From assembly GCF_036488675.1 (NCBI RefSeq), contig NZ_CP133148.1, positions 4,027,001-4,091,000 on the forward strand: a stretch of 64,000 nucleotides of DNA, given 5' to 3'. The notes under the pieces were generated by a model. The model did not search any database. It was not told where the DNA came from and saw only the letters and a list, made by a program, of their open reading frames with translations. This DNA is from Sinorhizobium chiapasense. GTDB lineage: Bacteria > Pseudomonadota > Alphaproteobacteria > Rhizobiales > Rhizobiaceae. This document shows, in pieces, positions 1 through 7,937 of this stretch (position 1 is its first letter; each line of letters begins with the position of its first letter). The position numbers were made by a program, and so were the translations under genes.

Positions 1-1
1 G

Positions 2-391
2 CCGGACGTGCTGGAAGCAGTCGCGGCCGCGAAGCGCTACTTCGAGGGTGAGGAAACGGATTTCTCCGGCGTGAGGCTTGATCTCGCCGGACAGGAAGCG
101 TTTTTCAAGGAGGTATATGCCGCTGCGCGGCGAGTCCGGTGGGGGCAGACGACCACCTATGGCGCGTTGGCGAAGGAGCTCGGTGCCGGACCGGAAGCGG
201 CGCGAGACGTCGGCCAAGCCATGGCGAAGAATCCGGTTCCGCTGATCATTCCCTGCCACCGCGTCCTCGCCGCTGGCGGCAAGATCGGCGGTTTCTCCGC
301 GCCGGGCGGTGCATCGGCAAAGACGCGCATGCTCGAACTGGAAGGCGTTCATGTCGGCGCGCCGCCCGTGCAACAATCCTTCGGCTTCTGA
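2..391 (+). CDS. ogt: methylated-DNA--protein-cysteine methyltransferase, 5'-truncated by window edge
   Basis: The C-terminal alkyltransferase domain transfers O6-alkyl groups from guanine (and O4 from thymine) to its own cysteine, a suicide DNA repair reaction. The visible 130 or so codons contain the diagnostic PCHR active-site motif (in IIPCHRVLAAGG) and the preceding helix-turn-helix segment (TTTYGALAKELG). The frame is open to the window start, and family members are about 165-185 residues, so roughly 40-50 N-terminal residues lie outside. A GTG at position 8 is in frame but is probably internal. A second alkyltransferase, fused to an AraC domain, lies at the other end of the window. Confidence 0.9.
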   Translation, partial: PDVLEAVAAAKRYFEGEETDFSGVRLDLAGQEAFFKEVYAAARRVRWGQTTTYGALAKELGAGPEAARDVGQAMAKNPVPLIIPCHRVLAAGGKIGGFSAPGGASAKTRMLELEGVHVGAPPVQQSFGF

Positions 392-648
392 AGCAATAAC
401 AAGAAAAGTGCGTAACGTCCGGAACAGAGGCGCGTTCGAATCGACGCGCAAGACACGCTCTGGCGCTTTCTTCTCTGAACCGCTTCCGTGATTCCGCTTG
501 AAGCCGGCATCCCCAGCCGCCTGCGCCGCGTGTGACCGCCACCTACAGCGGTCTCACATCGATCCTGGCATCGATATCACGCGGATCCAGTGGCGTGCAG
601 CGTTAACCACAAATCCATGTAATCCGGGCGCTGGCCTCGGCGAGCTTG

Positions 649-663
649 TTAAAGGATCGTTAA
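649..663 (+). promoter_or_regulatory. perfect CtrA-type box TTAA-N7-TTAA
   Basis: TTAA at 649-652, seven bases (AGGATCG), and TTAA at 660-663 match the alphaproteobacterial CtrA recognition consensus exactly. It lies about 270 bp upstream of the asparagine synthase start, in the AT-rich gap. Position and consensus are seen directly; binding is inferred. TTAA pairs are more likely by chance in AT-rich DNA, which tempers confidence. Confidence 0.45.
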
Positions 664-858
664 TGACAATATAAGTTCCGCAGCTCAATAGAAGAGAGAC
701 GACGTGGATGTAAAACAATGCGGGTTTTTTTGGCGGATGCATAATAACTATCGATTGAGGAATTGTGTAAAATTTTAGAAAAAGAGTATCGGTCCGCAAT
801 TGTATCCTTTTGTGGTTTTCGTTCCGATCCAGATTGATTTACCATTTCAATGAAAACA

Positions 859-886
859 CTCGACAGTTAACTCTTGCTGTCGATAT
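859..886 (+). promoter_or_regulatory. candidate housekeeping promoter for the amidotransferase operon
   Basis: CTCGAC (859-864), a 16-base spacer and CGATAT (881-886) resemble the rhizobial sigma-70 consensus CTTGAC-N17-CTATAT, with one mismatch in each hexamer. Transcription would start near 893, giving a leader of about 40 nt before the ATG at 934. This is a judgement by eye only. Confidence 0.35.
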
Positions 887-933
887 CCCGGCTATATTTT
901 CCGCGTTGTCAGCGGGCGTCAGAGTATCTCGTC

Positions 934-2871
934 ATGTGCGGTTTTGGTGGCTATTTCGGCTCGGTTCCGGATGGAAAGGCTCTTCTTGAGAAGATGACGG
1001 TCGCGATTGCCCATCGCGGACCGGATGAGCAAGGCGTTTTCACGGCGCCGCAGGCCGGTCTTGGCCATGTCAGGCTGTCGATCGTCGGGTTGGGGGATGG
1101 CCAGCAGCCGATGTCCGATGCCTCCGGCGAGCTGACGATCGCCTTCAACGGCGAGATCTTCAATTATGTCGAACTGCGCGACGAGCTTCGCGCCAAGGGC
1201 CGCCGTTTCCGCACATCCAGCGACACGGAGGTCATCCTCCATCTTTACGATCAGATGGGCGAGGATTGCGTATCCCGCCTCAACGGCGATTTTGCCTTTG
1301 CACTGTGGGACAATCGGCGTCGGCGGATGCTGCTGGCGCGTGACCGCATGGGTGTCCGGCCGTTGTTTTATACGATGCGGGCGGGAACGCTCTATTTCGC
1401 CTCAGAAGTCAAGGCGCTCCTTCAGGTTCCCGGCATTTCCGCGGAGATCGACCCGATCGCGCTCGACCAGATTTTTACGCTCTGGGCGCCGATCGCGCCG
1501 CGCACGCCGTTCAAGGACATCTTTGAGCTCGAACCGGCAAGCCTGGTGGTTGCCGACGAGCGGGGCGTGGCCACGCGGAGCTATTGGAGCCTCGAGTTTG
1601 CGGACCGCGATGCGCCGCCCCGGCATGTGAACGAAGGCAAGGCTGCCGAGGAACTGCGCACGCTTCTGACCGACGCGACGCGCATCCGCATGCGGGCCGA
1701 CGTGCCGGTCGGCTCCTATCTGTCGGGTGGCCTCGATTCGTCCATCGTTTCGGCGCTCGCCGCCGGCATGGCGCCGCAAGGGCTTCGAACCTTTTCCGTG
1801 ACCTTCGACAGCGCCGAACATGACGAGAGCGCCTTCCAGAACGAGATGGCTGTCGCCCTCGGCACCGATCACAGGGCTGTCGCCTGCCGCGCCGGCGATA
1901 TCGCGAAGGTTTTCCCGGACGTGGTCCGCTATGCCGAGAGGCCGGTGCTTCGAACTGCGCCGGCCCCCTTGTACCAACTCTCCGGCCTGGTGCGCGATAC
2001 GGGTCTGAAGGTGGTGCTGACAGGCGAGGGGGCGGACGAGGTTTTCGCAGGCTACGACATCTTCAAGGAGTCGCGCGTGCGCCGCTTCTGCGGCCGACAA
2101 CCCGGCTCGCGGATAAGGCCGCATCTGTTCCGCAAGCTTTATCCCTATCTGCCCGGCCTCAAGCAGCAGTCGCCCGAATATCTGGCGGCGTTTTTCGGCG
2201 CCGGGAACGACCCACTTGACGATCCGCTCTTTTCGCACCGCCCGCGGCTCAAGGGGACGGCAGCGACGAAAATGTTCTTCTCCGGCGACTTGCGTGCGAG
2301 GTTGGCGGGTTATGATGCAGCAGACGAGCTCGTCAGCCGCCTGCCCGAGGCCTTCGGCCGCTGGCATCCGCTGCATCAGGCGCAATTTCTCGAAAGCCGC
2401 TTCCTTCTGCCGGGCTACATCCTTTCGAGCCAGGGCGACCGCATGGCGATGGCGCATGGGGTCGAGGGCCGATTCCCCTTCCTCGATCATCGCCTCGTCG
2501 AATTCGCCGCGGGACTGCCGCCGGAAATGAAGCTCAAGGGTCTGGTGGAAAAACACATTCTGCGCGAGGCGACAAAGGATCTCCTGCCGCCTTCGATCGG
2601 CAAGCGGACCAAGCAGCCCTATCGCGCGCCGGACAGCCATTCCTTCAGCGGCCGGGGCGAATTCGACTACGTGCGCACCGCCATGGGCGAAGAGGCGATT
2701 GCCGCCGGCGGCCTCTTCAACGCAAAGGCGGTGACGAAACTTTACGAGAAGTGCCGGGCACGCCCGGCCTCCGGCTTCCGCGACAACGCGGCCTTCGTCG
2801 GCATCCTGTCGACGCAACTGTGGCTGCAGACATTCACCGGCACGAGCATCCGCACGGCGGAGGCTGCCTGA
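934..2871 (+). CDS. asnB: asparagine synthase-like amidotransferase of a polysaccharide locus
   Basis: Class II glutamine amidotransferase fused to an ATP-pyrophosphatase domain: glutamine ammonia is passed to an ATP-activated carboxylate. The start is set at the ATG that puts Cys at position 2 (MCGFGGYFG), because this cysteine becomes the N-terminal nucleophile; an upstream TTG at 874 would destroy that. The synthase domain shows the P-loop SGGLDSS at about residue 264 and LTGEGADEVFAGYD further on. At 645 residues it is longer than E. coli AsnB (about 550) and closer to the exosortase-A-associated amidotransferases of exopolysaccharide loci. The next genes encode an ACP and an AMP ligase, so the acceptor may be a carrier-bound or sugar-linked acid rather than free aspartate. 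Confidence 0.85.
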   Translation: MCGFGGYFGSVPDGKALLEKMTVAIAHRGPDEQGVFTAPQAGLGHVRLSIVGLGDGQQPMSDASGELTIAFNGEIFNYVELRDELRAKGRRFRTSSDTEVILHLYDQMGEDCVSRLNGDFAFALWDNRRRRMLLARDRMGVRPLFYTMRAGTLYFASEVKALLQVPGISAEIDPIALDQIFTLWAPIAPRTPFKDIFELEPASLVVADERGVATRSYWSLEFADRDAPPRHVNEGKAAEELRTLLTDATRIRMRADVPVGSYLSGGLDSSIVSALAAGMAPQGLRTFSVTFDSAEHDESAFQNEMAVALGTDHRAVACRAGDIAKVFPDVVRYAERPVLRTAPAPLYQLSGLVRDTGLKVVLTGEGADEVFAGYDIFKESRVRRFCGRQPGSRIRPHLFRKLYPYLPGLKQQSPEYLAAFFGAGNDPLDDPLFSHRPRLKGTAATKMFFSGDLRARLAGYDAADELVSRLPEAFGRWHPLHQAQFLESRFLLPGYILSSQGDRMAMAHGVEGRFPFLDHRLVEFAAGLPPEMKLKGLVEKHILREATKDLLPPSIGKRTKQPYRAPDSHSFSGRGEFDYVRTAMGEEAIAAGGLFNAKAVTKLYEKCRARPASGFRDNAAFVGILSTQLWLQTFTGTSIRTAEAA

Positions 2872-2894
2872 AACCAGATAGGAAAGGATAAGAC

Positions 2895-3161
2895 ATGACA
2901 GAAACGATCAAGGACAGCGTCAAGGCGTTCATCATCGAGAATTTTCTCTTCGGTGATACGTCCTATGAGCTCGCCGATACGGCATCGCTGATCGAGAACG
3001 ACATCATCGATTCGACCGGGGTGCTGGAGCTTGTCGCGTTCATCGAGGACCGTTTCGGCATCGCCATGGCGGACGCCGATATCGTGCCGGCAAACCTCGA
3101 TTCGCTTGCACGCATTTCCGCATTCATCGCGGCGAGAAGCGCCGTGCCGGTATCGGCATAG
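2895..3161 (+). CDS. acyl carrier protein
   Basis: A small acidic protein of 88 residues with the carrier-protein fold signature. The phosphopantetheine attachment serine is likely Ser40 in IIDSTGVLELV, which matches the D-S-x-x-x-x-E/L pattern of ACPs. It starts 23 bp after the amidotransferase with a good upstream AGGA. It lies between an amidotransferase and an AMP-forming ligase, so it probably carries the acyl or aminoacyl group activated by the ligase. It is a dedicated pathway ACP, not the fatty-acid AcpP. Confidence 0.85.
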   Translation: MTETIKDSVKAFIIENFLFGDTSYELADTASLIENDIIDSTGVLELVAFIEDRFGIAMADADIVPANLDSLARISAFIAARSAVPVSA

Positions 3162-3190
3162 ACGGCGACAGGTTGGGGGGCGTCACGCGT

Positions 3191-4738
3191 ATGCGGTTCG
3201 AGCAATTTCTCATCAGGAACGCCGGAGCAAGCGGCGGCAAGACGGCGCTCGTCACCGAGCGGAAGCGGCTGAGTTACGAAGAGCTCGATGATCTCTCGGC
3301 CCGCCTTGCCGCTGCCCTCGCTGCAAACGGCGTAAAGCGGAACGACCGGGTTCTGGTCTTCATGGACAATTGCTGGGAGGCGGCGGTTTCGATCTTCGCG
3401 ATCCTCAAGGCCGGTGCGACCTTCAGCCCGATCAACGCGTCGACCAAGGCCGACAAGCTCGCCTATATCATCGACGATTGCGACGCGGCGGCGATTCTCA
3501 CTCAGGCCAAGCTGATGCCGATCGTCGCGGAGGCACGCGACCTTCTGCCCGGCGCGCCACCCTTCGTCGCTTCGACCGCTGCGCCAGGAGGCCGGACGCC
3601 GGAAGGCGCCGCTTCGTTCGAGGATTGCCTGGCGGCAGCACTCCTCTTCGTCCCTCATGGCGGCATCGATATCGATCTCGCGATGCTGATCTACACCTCC
3701 GGGTCGACCGGCCGGCCCAAGGGCGTGATGATGACGCATCGCAATATCGATGCGGCTTCGGAATCGATCACCACCTATTTGCGCAACACGCCGGACGACG
3801 TCATCCTCAACGTCCTGCCGCTCGCCTTCGACTACGGCCTCTATCAGCTCCTGATGGCTGTCCGGCTTGGGGCCACGCTCGTCCTCGAAAAGTCCTTCGC
3901 CTTCCCGCAGGCGATCTTCGAGCGGATTCGTGCCGAAGGCGTGACGGGCTTTCCTCTCGTGCCGACGATGGCGGCGATGATCCTGCAGATGCGCGATCTC
4001 GAGCCCGGCTTTCTGTCGAGCCTTCGCTATATCTCCAACACGGCCGCGGCGCTGCCGCCGGCCCATATCGCGCGTCTGAGAGAACTCTTCCCCTCTGCCC
4101 GGCTCTATTCCATGTACGGCCTGACGGAATGCAAGCGCTGCACCTATCTGCCGCCTGAGGAACTCGATCGTCGGCCCGGATCGGTCGGGATCGCCATTCC
4201 GAACACGGAAGCCTTCGTCGTCGACGACGAGGGAAACCCGGTGCCGCCTGGCGTTCCCGGCGAGCTGGTGATCCGAGGCCCGCACGTGATGCAGGGATAC
4301 TGGCGTAATGACGCGGCGACCGAGCGCATGCTGCGGCCCGGCCCGAACCCCTGGGAGAAGGTGCTTTACACGGGTGATCTCTTCCGGGCCGACGAGGAAG
4401 GCTTCCTCTATTTCGTCGGCCGCAAGGACGACATCGTCAAGACGCGCGGCGAGAAGGTGGCGCCGAAGGAAGTCGAGACCGTGCTGCATGCCCATCCGGG
4501 AATTGCGGAAGCGGTTGTGATCGGTGTTCCTGATCCGGTGCTCGGGGCTGCGATCGGAGCGCTTGTCGTTCTTTCGGATCCGGCCCTCACCGAGAAGGAC
4601 ATCATTCGGCATTGCGCCCGCCACCTCGAGGATTTCATGGTGCCGAAGATCGTCGAATTCCGCACCGAACTCCCGAAGACCGATACAGGCAAGGTCAGCC
4701 GCAGGCTGGCGGCCGAAACATTGGAGCCCGCAGAATGA
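3191..4738 (+). CDS. AMP-forming acyl ligase (acyl-CoA/ACP synthetase family)
   Basis: An ANL-superfamily adenylating enzyme of 515 residues. It shows the phosphate-binding loop YTSGSTGRPKG near residue 168, the MYGLTE motif, YTGD, the hinge region RKDDIVKTRGEKVAPKE and the C-terminal catalytic lysine motif TDTGKVSRR. It activates a carboxylic acid as its adenylate and would then load it on the neighbouring ACP or on CoA. The ATG at 3191 is preferred over an in-frame TTG at 3173. Its stop overlaps the next gene start (ATGA), implying translational coupling. The substrate cannot be read from sequence. It resembles the acyl-CoA ligases of exosortase-A exopolysaccharide loci. Confidence 0.85.
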   Translation: MRFEQFLIRNAGASGGKTALVTERKRLSYEELDDLSARLAAALAANGVKRNDRVLVFMDNCWEAAVSIFAILKAGATFSPINASTKADKLAYIIDDCDAAAILTQAKLMPIVAEARDLLPGAPPFVASTAAPGGRTPEGAASFEDCLAAALLFVPHGGIDIDLAMLIYTSGSTGRPKGVMMTHRNIDAASESITTYLRNTPDDVILNVLPLAFDYGLYQLLMAVRLGATLVLEKSFAFPQAIFERIRAEGVTGFPLVPTMAAMILQMRDLEPGFLSSLRYISNTAAALPPAHIARLRELFPSARLYSMYGLTECKRCTYLPPEELDRRPGSVGIAIPNTEAFVVDDEGNPVPPGVPGELVIRGPHVMQGYWRNDAATERMLRPGPNPWEKVLYTGDLFRADEEGFLYFVGRKDDIVKTRGEKVAPKEVETVLHAHPGIAEAVVIGVPDPVLGAAIGALVVLSDPALTEKDIIRHCARHLEDFMVPKIVEFRTELPKTDTGKVSRRLAAETLEPAE

Positions 4739-5742
4739 ACATCCGTCCGGATCAGGATAAATTTGTCTTCTCGGCCGATAGCCTGAAGGTGGACGCGGCC
4801 GCGGAGACGGATCGCATCGTCGAAGGGCTGCGCGCGCAGCTGCGCGGCATGCGCAAACGCGGCCTCGTGCTCGGCCTTTCCGGCGGCATCGATTCCAGCG
4901 TCTCGGTGGCACTGGCGGTGCGCGCCGTCGGTGCGAAGAATGTTTTCTGTGTGTTCATGCCGGAAAACGACTCCGATCCGGAGAGCCTTCGCCTCGGCCG
5001 GCTGGTGGCGGAAAGCTTCGGCGTCGAGGCGGTCGTCGAGGACATCGGACCAACGCTCGCGGCAATGGGCTGCTACAAGCGCCGCGACGCTTTCATTCGA
5101 GAGCTTGTTCCCGACTATGGGTTGGGCTGGGCATCGAAGATCGTCATCGCCAACGCGCTCGAAGGCGATGGCTACAACATCTCCTCGCTGGTCGTGCAGG
5201 ATCCTGCGGGAAAGCAGACAAGGTTGCGCATGCCGCCCTCGGTCTATCTCGGCATCGTTGCCGCGACGAACATGAAGCAGCGCACGCGCAAGCAGATCGA
5301 ATATTATCACGCCGACCGGTTGAACTTCGCCGTTCTCGGAACCCCGAACAGGCTCGAATACGACCAGGGCTTCTTCGTCAAGAACGGCGACGGCGCGGCC
5401 GACGTCAAGCCGATCGCGCATCTCTACAAATCGCAGGTCTATGAGCTCGCCGCCTACCTTGACGTCCCCGAGGAAATCCGGCGCAGGCCGCCGACAACGG
5501 ACACCTATTCGCTCGCGCAGACGCAGGAGGAATTTTACTTCTCGCTGCCCTACGATCGCATGGACCTCTGCCTCTATGGTCTCAACAACGGCATCAGTGC
5601 CGAGGCGGTTGCCCGCGTGGCGCAACTGACCGCGATCCAGGTGGAGCGCGTCTGGGCCGACATTGCTGCCAAGCGCAAGGCGACACGCTACCTGCACCTG
5701 GGGCCGCAGCTCGTCCAGCCTGTTGAGGAAATCGGTCACTAG
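4735..5742 (+). CDS. nadE: NadE-like ATP-pyrophosphatase (NAD synthase family), no glutaminase domain
   Basis: N-type ATP-pyrophosphatase of 335 residues with the P-loop LGLSGGIDSS at about residue 49 and family blocks such as GTPNRLEYDQGFF and TDTYSLAQTQEEFYF. NAD synthases amidate deamido-NAD. This protein lacks the N-terminal nitrilase/glutaminase domain of glutamine-dependent enzymes (about 550-650 residues) and so would use ammonia or a partner's ammonia. It is translationally coupled to the ligase (ATGA overlap) and lies in a glycan operon. It may therefore be a second NAD synthase or a paralogue that amidates a different substrate. The family call is secure; the reaction is not. Confidence 0.75.
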   Translation: MNIRPDQDKFVFSADSLKVDAAAETDRIVEGLRAQLRGMRKRGLVLGLSGGIDSSVSVALAVRAVGAKNVFCVFMPENDSDPESLRLGRLVAESFGVEAVVEDIGPTLAAMGCYKRRDAFIRELVPDYGLGWASKIVIANALEGDGYNISSLVVQDPAGKQTRLRMPPSVYLGIVAATNMKQRTRKQIEYYHADRLNFAVLGTPNRLEYDQGFFVKNGDGAADVKPIAHLYKSQVYELAAYLDVPEEIRRRPPTTDTYSLAQTQEEFYFSLPYDRMDLCLYGLNNGISAEAVARVAQLTAIQVERVWADIAAKRKATRYLHLGPQLVQPVEEIGH

Positions 5743-5748
5743 GTCGCG

Positions 5749-5837
5749 ATGATTCTGGGTCGGATCGACCCAAAATCATAAACGTGAGACGCGGGATACG
5801 GGCGGAAAACCGCGCACACTTTTCCTCATCCCGCTCT
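5749..5837 (+). repeat. two-hairpin intergenic element, family C, copy 1
   Basis: Hairpin 1 (5749-5779) has arms ATGATTCTGGGTC and GACCCAAAATCAT with one mismatch. Hairpin 2 (about 5787-5837) has outer arms GCGGGAT/ATCCCGC around the core GGCGGAAAACCGCGCACACTT. A second copy, in the opposite orientation, is at 58205-58322. The element begins 6 bp after the nadE-like stop and lies between convergent genes, so hairpin 1 may serve as a bidirectional terminator, although no clear U-tract follows. Confidence 0.75.
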
Positions 5838-5875
5838 GTCCGGGACGGGGCGCCAGCGTTCTCTCCAGCGCGGTG

Positions 5876-6988
5876 TCAATCGAAACGGCCACCGAACACA
5901 CGGTTCCATTGTTCGCCTGCGAGCCCGTTCATGAAGCCTTGCGCTTTGCGGAAGGCGTCGACGAGTTCTTCGTCGCGGGAGTGGACGACGGTCGAGGCTG
6001 CGTGAACGAAAGCAATGCGGCGGCCGAGCATCGCTTCCAGCAGGGCGGGCTGTGTTCGCCCGCGCAGGCCCGCAACACCGCGCGCTGCTGCGTGGTCGAT
6101 GAGGCAGTCGATGACGGGACCGGCTTGTCCCGGCGCGGCGAGAACCTGAAGCACCCTGGCGATACCGCCGGCACGTACGTGGTAGAAGAACCCACCCACC
6201 GGCGTGCCGCCGCGAGCGGTGACGGCAGCGAAGACCGGCTCGCCAAATTCCGGCTTCTCGACTGCATCCGCCAATACGTGATCGAGTTGTCCTGGCGCCC
6301 AGTCGGGGCGCAATGCGAACTGCGCCGTCAGCCGTTCGAAGAGAGCGGCAAAGGCGTACCGATTGATGTCCGAGACCTGCAATGCCCCGCGGGCGGGCGG
6401 GCTTTCCGCCAGGCCCGACCAGCGCAATCTGCCACGGTCCATCCTGTTGCGATAAAGGTGATCGACCGACCGCGCCAGTGGGCTTAGCAGGCGGGCCGGC
6501 CGGATGCGGCCCGCGACGAGATCGAGCGCGAAAGCCGAAGGCCGGACGACCCGTATCCACTCGAGACTGTATTGGGGAAGCGCGATGCCGCGCAGCTTGG
6601 TCCACATCTGCGTGGAAACTTCGCTCGCGGTCTCGCTGAAGGAAAGATCCTGCGGGCCGGCGAGAAAAGCCTTGAGAAGTCGTGCGCCGGCAAGCGGATC
6701 GTTCTCGTGCCCCTCGACCATCAGCGATCCGCAGATCGCCGCGCGCAATCGTCTGCCGTTGAAGGTCATCGGCAGGGCGTTCACGCCGACGAAGCCGGAA
6801 ATGCGCCCGCCTCCGTTGACGTAGACGAGCGGCGAAATCTCCGGGTCGCATCCGGGCGCTTCCAGATAGAGCTGGCGGAGATAGTCGATGAAGGTGGGCG
6901 GCGTCACTTGCCCGTTGCGAAATACGCTCTGGAACAGCCCGGCAACGGCCGGAATGTCCGCCGCTTCCAGAGGACGGATATCGCTCAT
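5876..6988 (-). CDS. GNAT-like protein A of the polysaccharide locus
   Basis: A 370-residue protein that begins like a GNAT acyltransferase (IRPLEAADIPAVAGLFQSVFR) and contains a second half rich in short hydrophobic strands. It is clearly paralogous to the protein at 9250-10398: both share the IRxxExxDxPxxxxLF opening, a central SLEW block and a C-terminal GLxxExW block. GNAT enzymes transfer acyl groups from acyl-CoA or acyl-ACP to amines or hydroxyls, so decoration of a glycan or lipid intermediate is plausible. It overlaps the methyltransferase upstream by 4 bp, making a two-gene minus-strand unit. Substrate unknown. Confidence 0.65.
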   Translation of the reverse strand: MSDIRPLEAADIPAVAGLFQSVFRNGQVTPPTFIDYLRQLYLEAPGCDPEISPLVYVNGGGRISGFVGVNALPMTFNGRRLRAAICGSLMVEGHENDPLAGARLLKAFLAGPQDLSFSETASEVSTQMWTKLRGIALPQYSLEWIRVVRPSAFALDLVAGRIRPARLLSPLARSVDHLYRNRMDRGRLRWSGLAESPPARGALQVSDINRYAFAALFERLTAQFALRPDWAPGQLDHVLADAVEKPEFGEPVFAAVTARGGTPVGGFFYHVRAGGIARVLQVLAAPGQAGPVIDCLIDHAAARGVAGLRGRTQPALLEAMLGRRIAFVHAASTVVHSRDEELVDAFRKAQGFMNGLAGEQWNRVFGGRFD

Positions 6989-7722
6989 CTTGCGCGTCCT
7001 TCGAATGCGTTGACCGGGCTTTCGCTGGCAAGCTTCTGCACCAAGGCCACGCGTGGCTTGCCCGCTGCATCTGTCGCAAATGTCACGGCGCCATAGGCCT
7101 TGGTCCGGGCGAGAAGCGCGGCCGCCTGCCGTTCCTGCCCTTCTCCAAACTCGAACAGCAGCCGGCCGCCCGGCTTCAGAAAGGCAATGGCGTCGCGCAC
7201 CAGGCGTTGATGGATGGATATGCCATAGGGGCCGCCGTCGAAGGCTTCGCGCGGTTCGGTTGTGAGAAGATGGGCGCTGTCGCTTTCGAGGCGCGATGTC
7301 GAGATGTAAGGCGGATTGCAGACGACCAGGTCGACCGCGCCTTCGAGCCCCTCACCCTCGAGCGCGGCGAAAAGATCGCCCTGCCGGATGGCTACGCGCC
7401 CTTGAAGGGCGAGACGCTCGACGTTGCGGCGCGCAAGCGCCACCGTGCTGTCCGTCAGATCCGCGCCCCAGACACGCGCGGAAGGAATGTTGGCCGCGAT
7501 GCCGAGCGCAAGGTTGCCTGAGCCGCAGCACATGTCGATGACCGTCGCCTGCCCGGCGTGATCGCGAAGGATGGCCGCGGCGCGACGCCCGAGGAGCTCG
7601 GTTTCCTCCCTTGGCACCAGGACGTCCGGCGCCAGCTCGAGCTCGACGTCCATGAACCGAACGAGGCGAACCGAGGGGTCGCCTGCCCGATTGCCGCGTA
7701 ATTGATCGTGGCCCTGCTGCAC
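6985..7722 (-). CDS. PrmC/HemK-like SAM-dependent methyltransferase
   Basis: Rossmann-fold methyltransferase of 245 residues with motif I VIDMCCGSGNLALGIA and the catalytic NPPY motif (VVCNPPYIS) used by N5-glutamine and N6-adenine methyltransferases. The GTG at 7722 is chosen because AAGGAG lies 5 bases upstream; the frame is open for 86 further codons but that part overlaps the divergent flippase region. The N-terminal helical domain of genuine PrmC is largely missing, so release-factor methylation is doubtful. Its place in a glycan locus beside a GNAT-like gene suggests a modification role. It runs divergently from the flippase. Confidence 0.7.
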   Translation of the reverse strand: MQQGHDQLRGNRAGDPSVRLVRFMDVELELAPDVLVPREETELLGRRAAAILRDHAGQATVIDMCCGSGNLALGIAANIPSARVWGADLTDSTVALARRNVERLALQGRVAIRQGDLFAALEGEGLEGAVDLVVCNPPYISTSRLESDSAHLLTTEPREAFDGGPYGISIHQRLVRDAIAFLKPGGRLLFEFGEGQERQAAALLARTKAYGAVTFATDAAGKPRVALVQKLASESPVNAFEGRAR

Positions 7723-7937
7723 GAGCGCTCCTTGGGTTTGGGGATGGAAAATCAGATCGCCGCGGACCCTAACGCATCCAGGTAAACGGAAGCTAAAATG
7801 CAATTGATGCGAGTATGTTAACCGCGCAATCATTTCTGCGTGGTAGGGTCCGCGCGATCGATGCCGGTGACCGGGCGGACCACGCGTCCGCCCGATTGCC
7901 GCGCACGACGTCAGGCAGTCGTCAAAGGCAGATCGCA

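Larger units (their letters stand above)
392..933. other. 541-bp AT-rich intergenic region with CtrA-type box
   Basis: No convincing gene is seen. Base composition changes: about 650-870 is visibly AT-rich compared with the GC-rich genes around it, and it contains T and A runs. It holds a degenerate D-type repeat (401-426), a TTAACC half-site near 602, a perfect TTAA-N7-TTAA box (649-663) and a possible promoter close to the asparagine synthase start. A small RNA or an unusually long regulatory region are both possible. Confidence 0.6.

Noticed and set aside
1402..2817. Long open frame antisense to the amidotransferase gene (471 codons)
   Set aside because: No recognisable domain, arginine-rich composition, and complete overlap with a well-supported gene; typical of GC-rich antisense frames.
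2963..4912. 649-codon antisense frame over ACP, ligase and NadE-like genes
   Set aside because: Spans three real genes with clear motifs and has no domain of its own.
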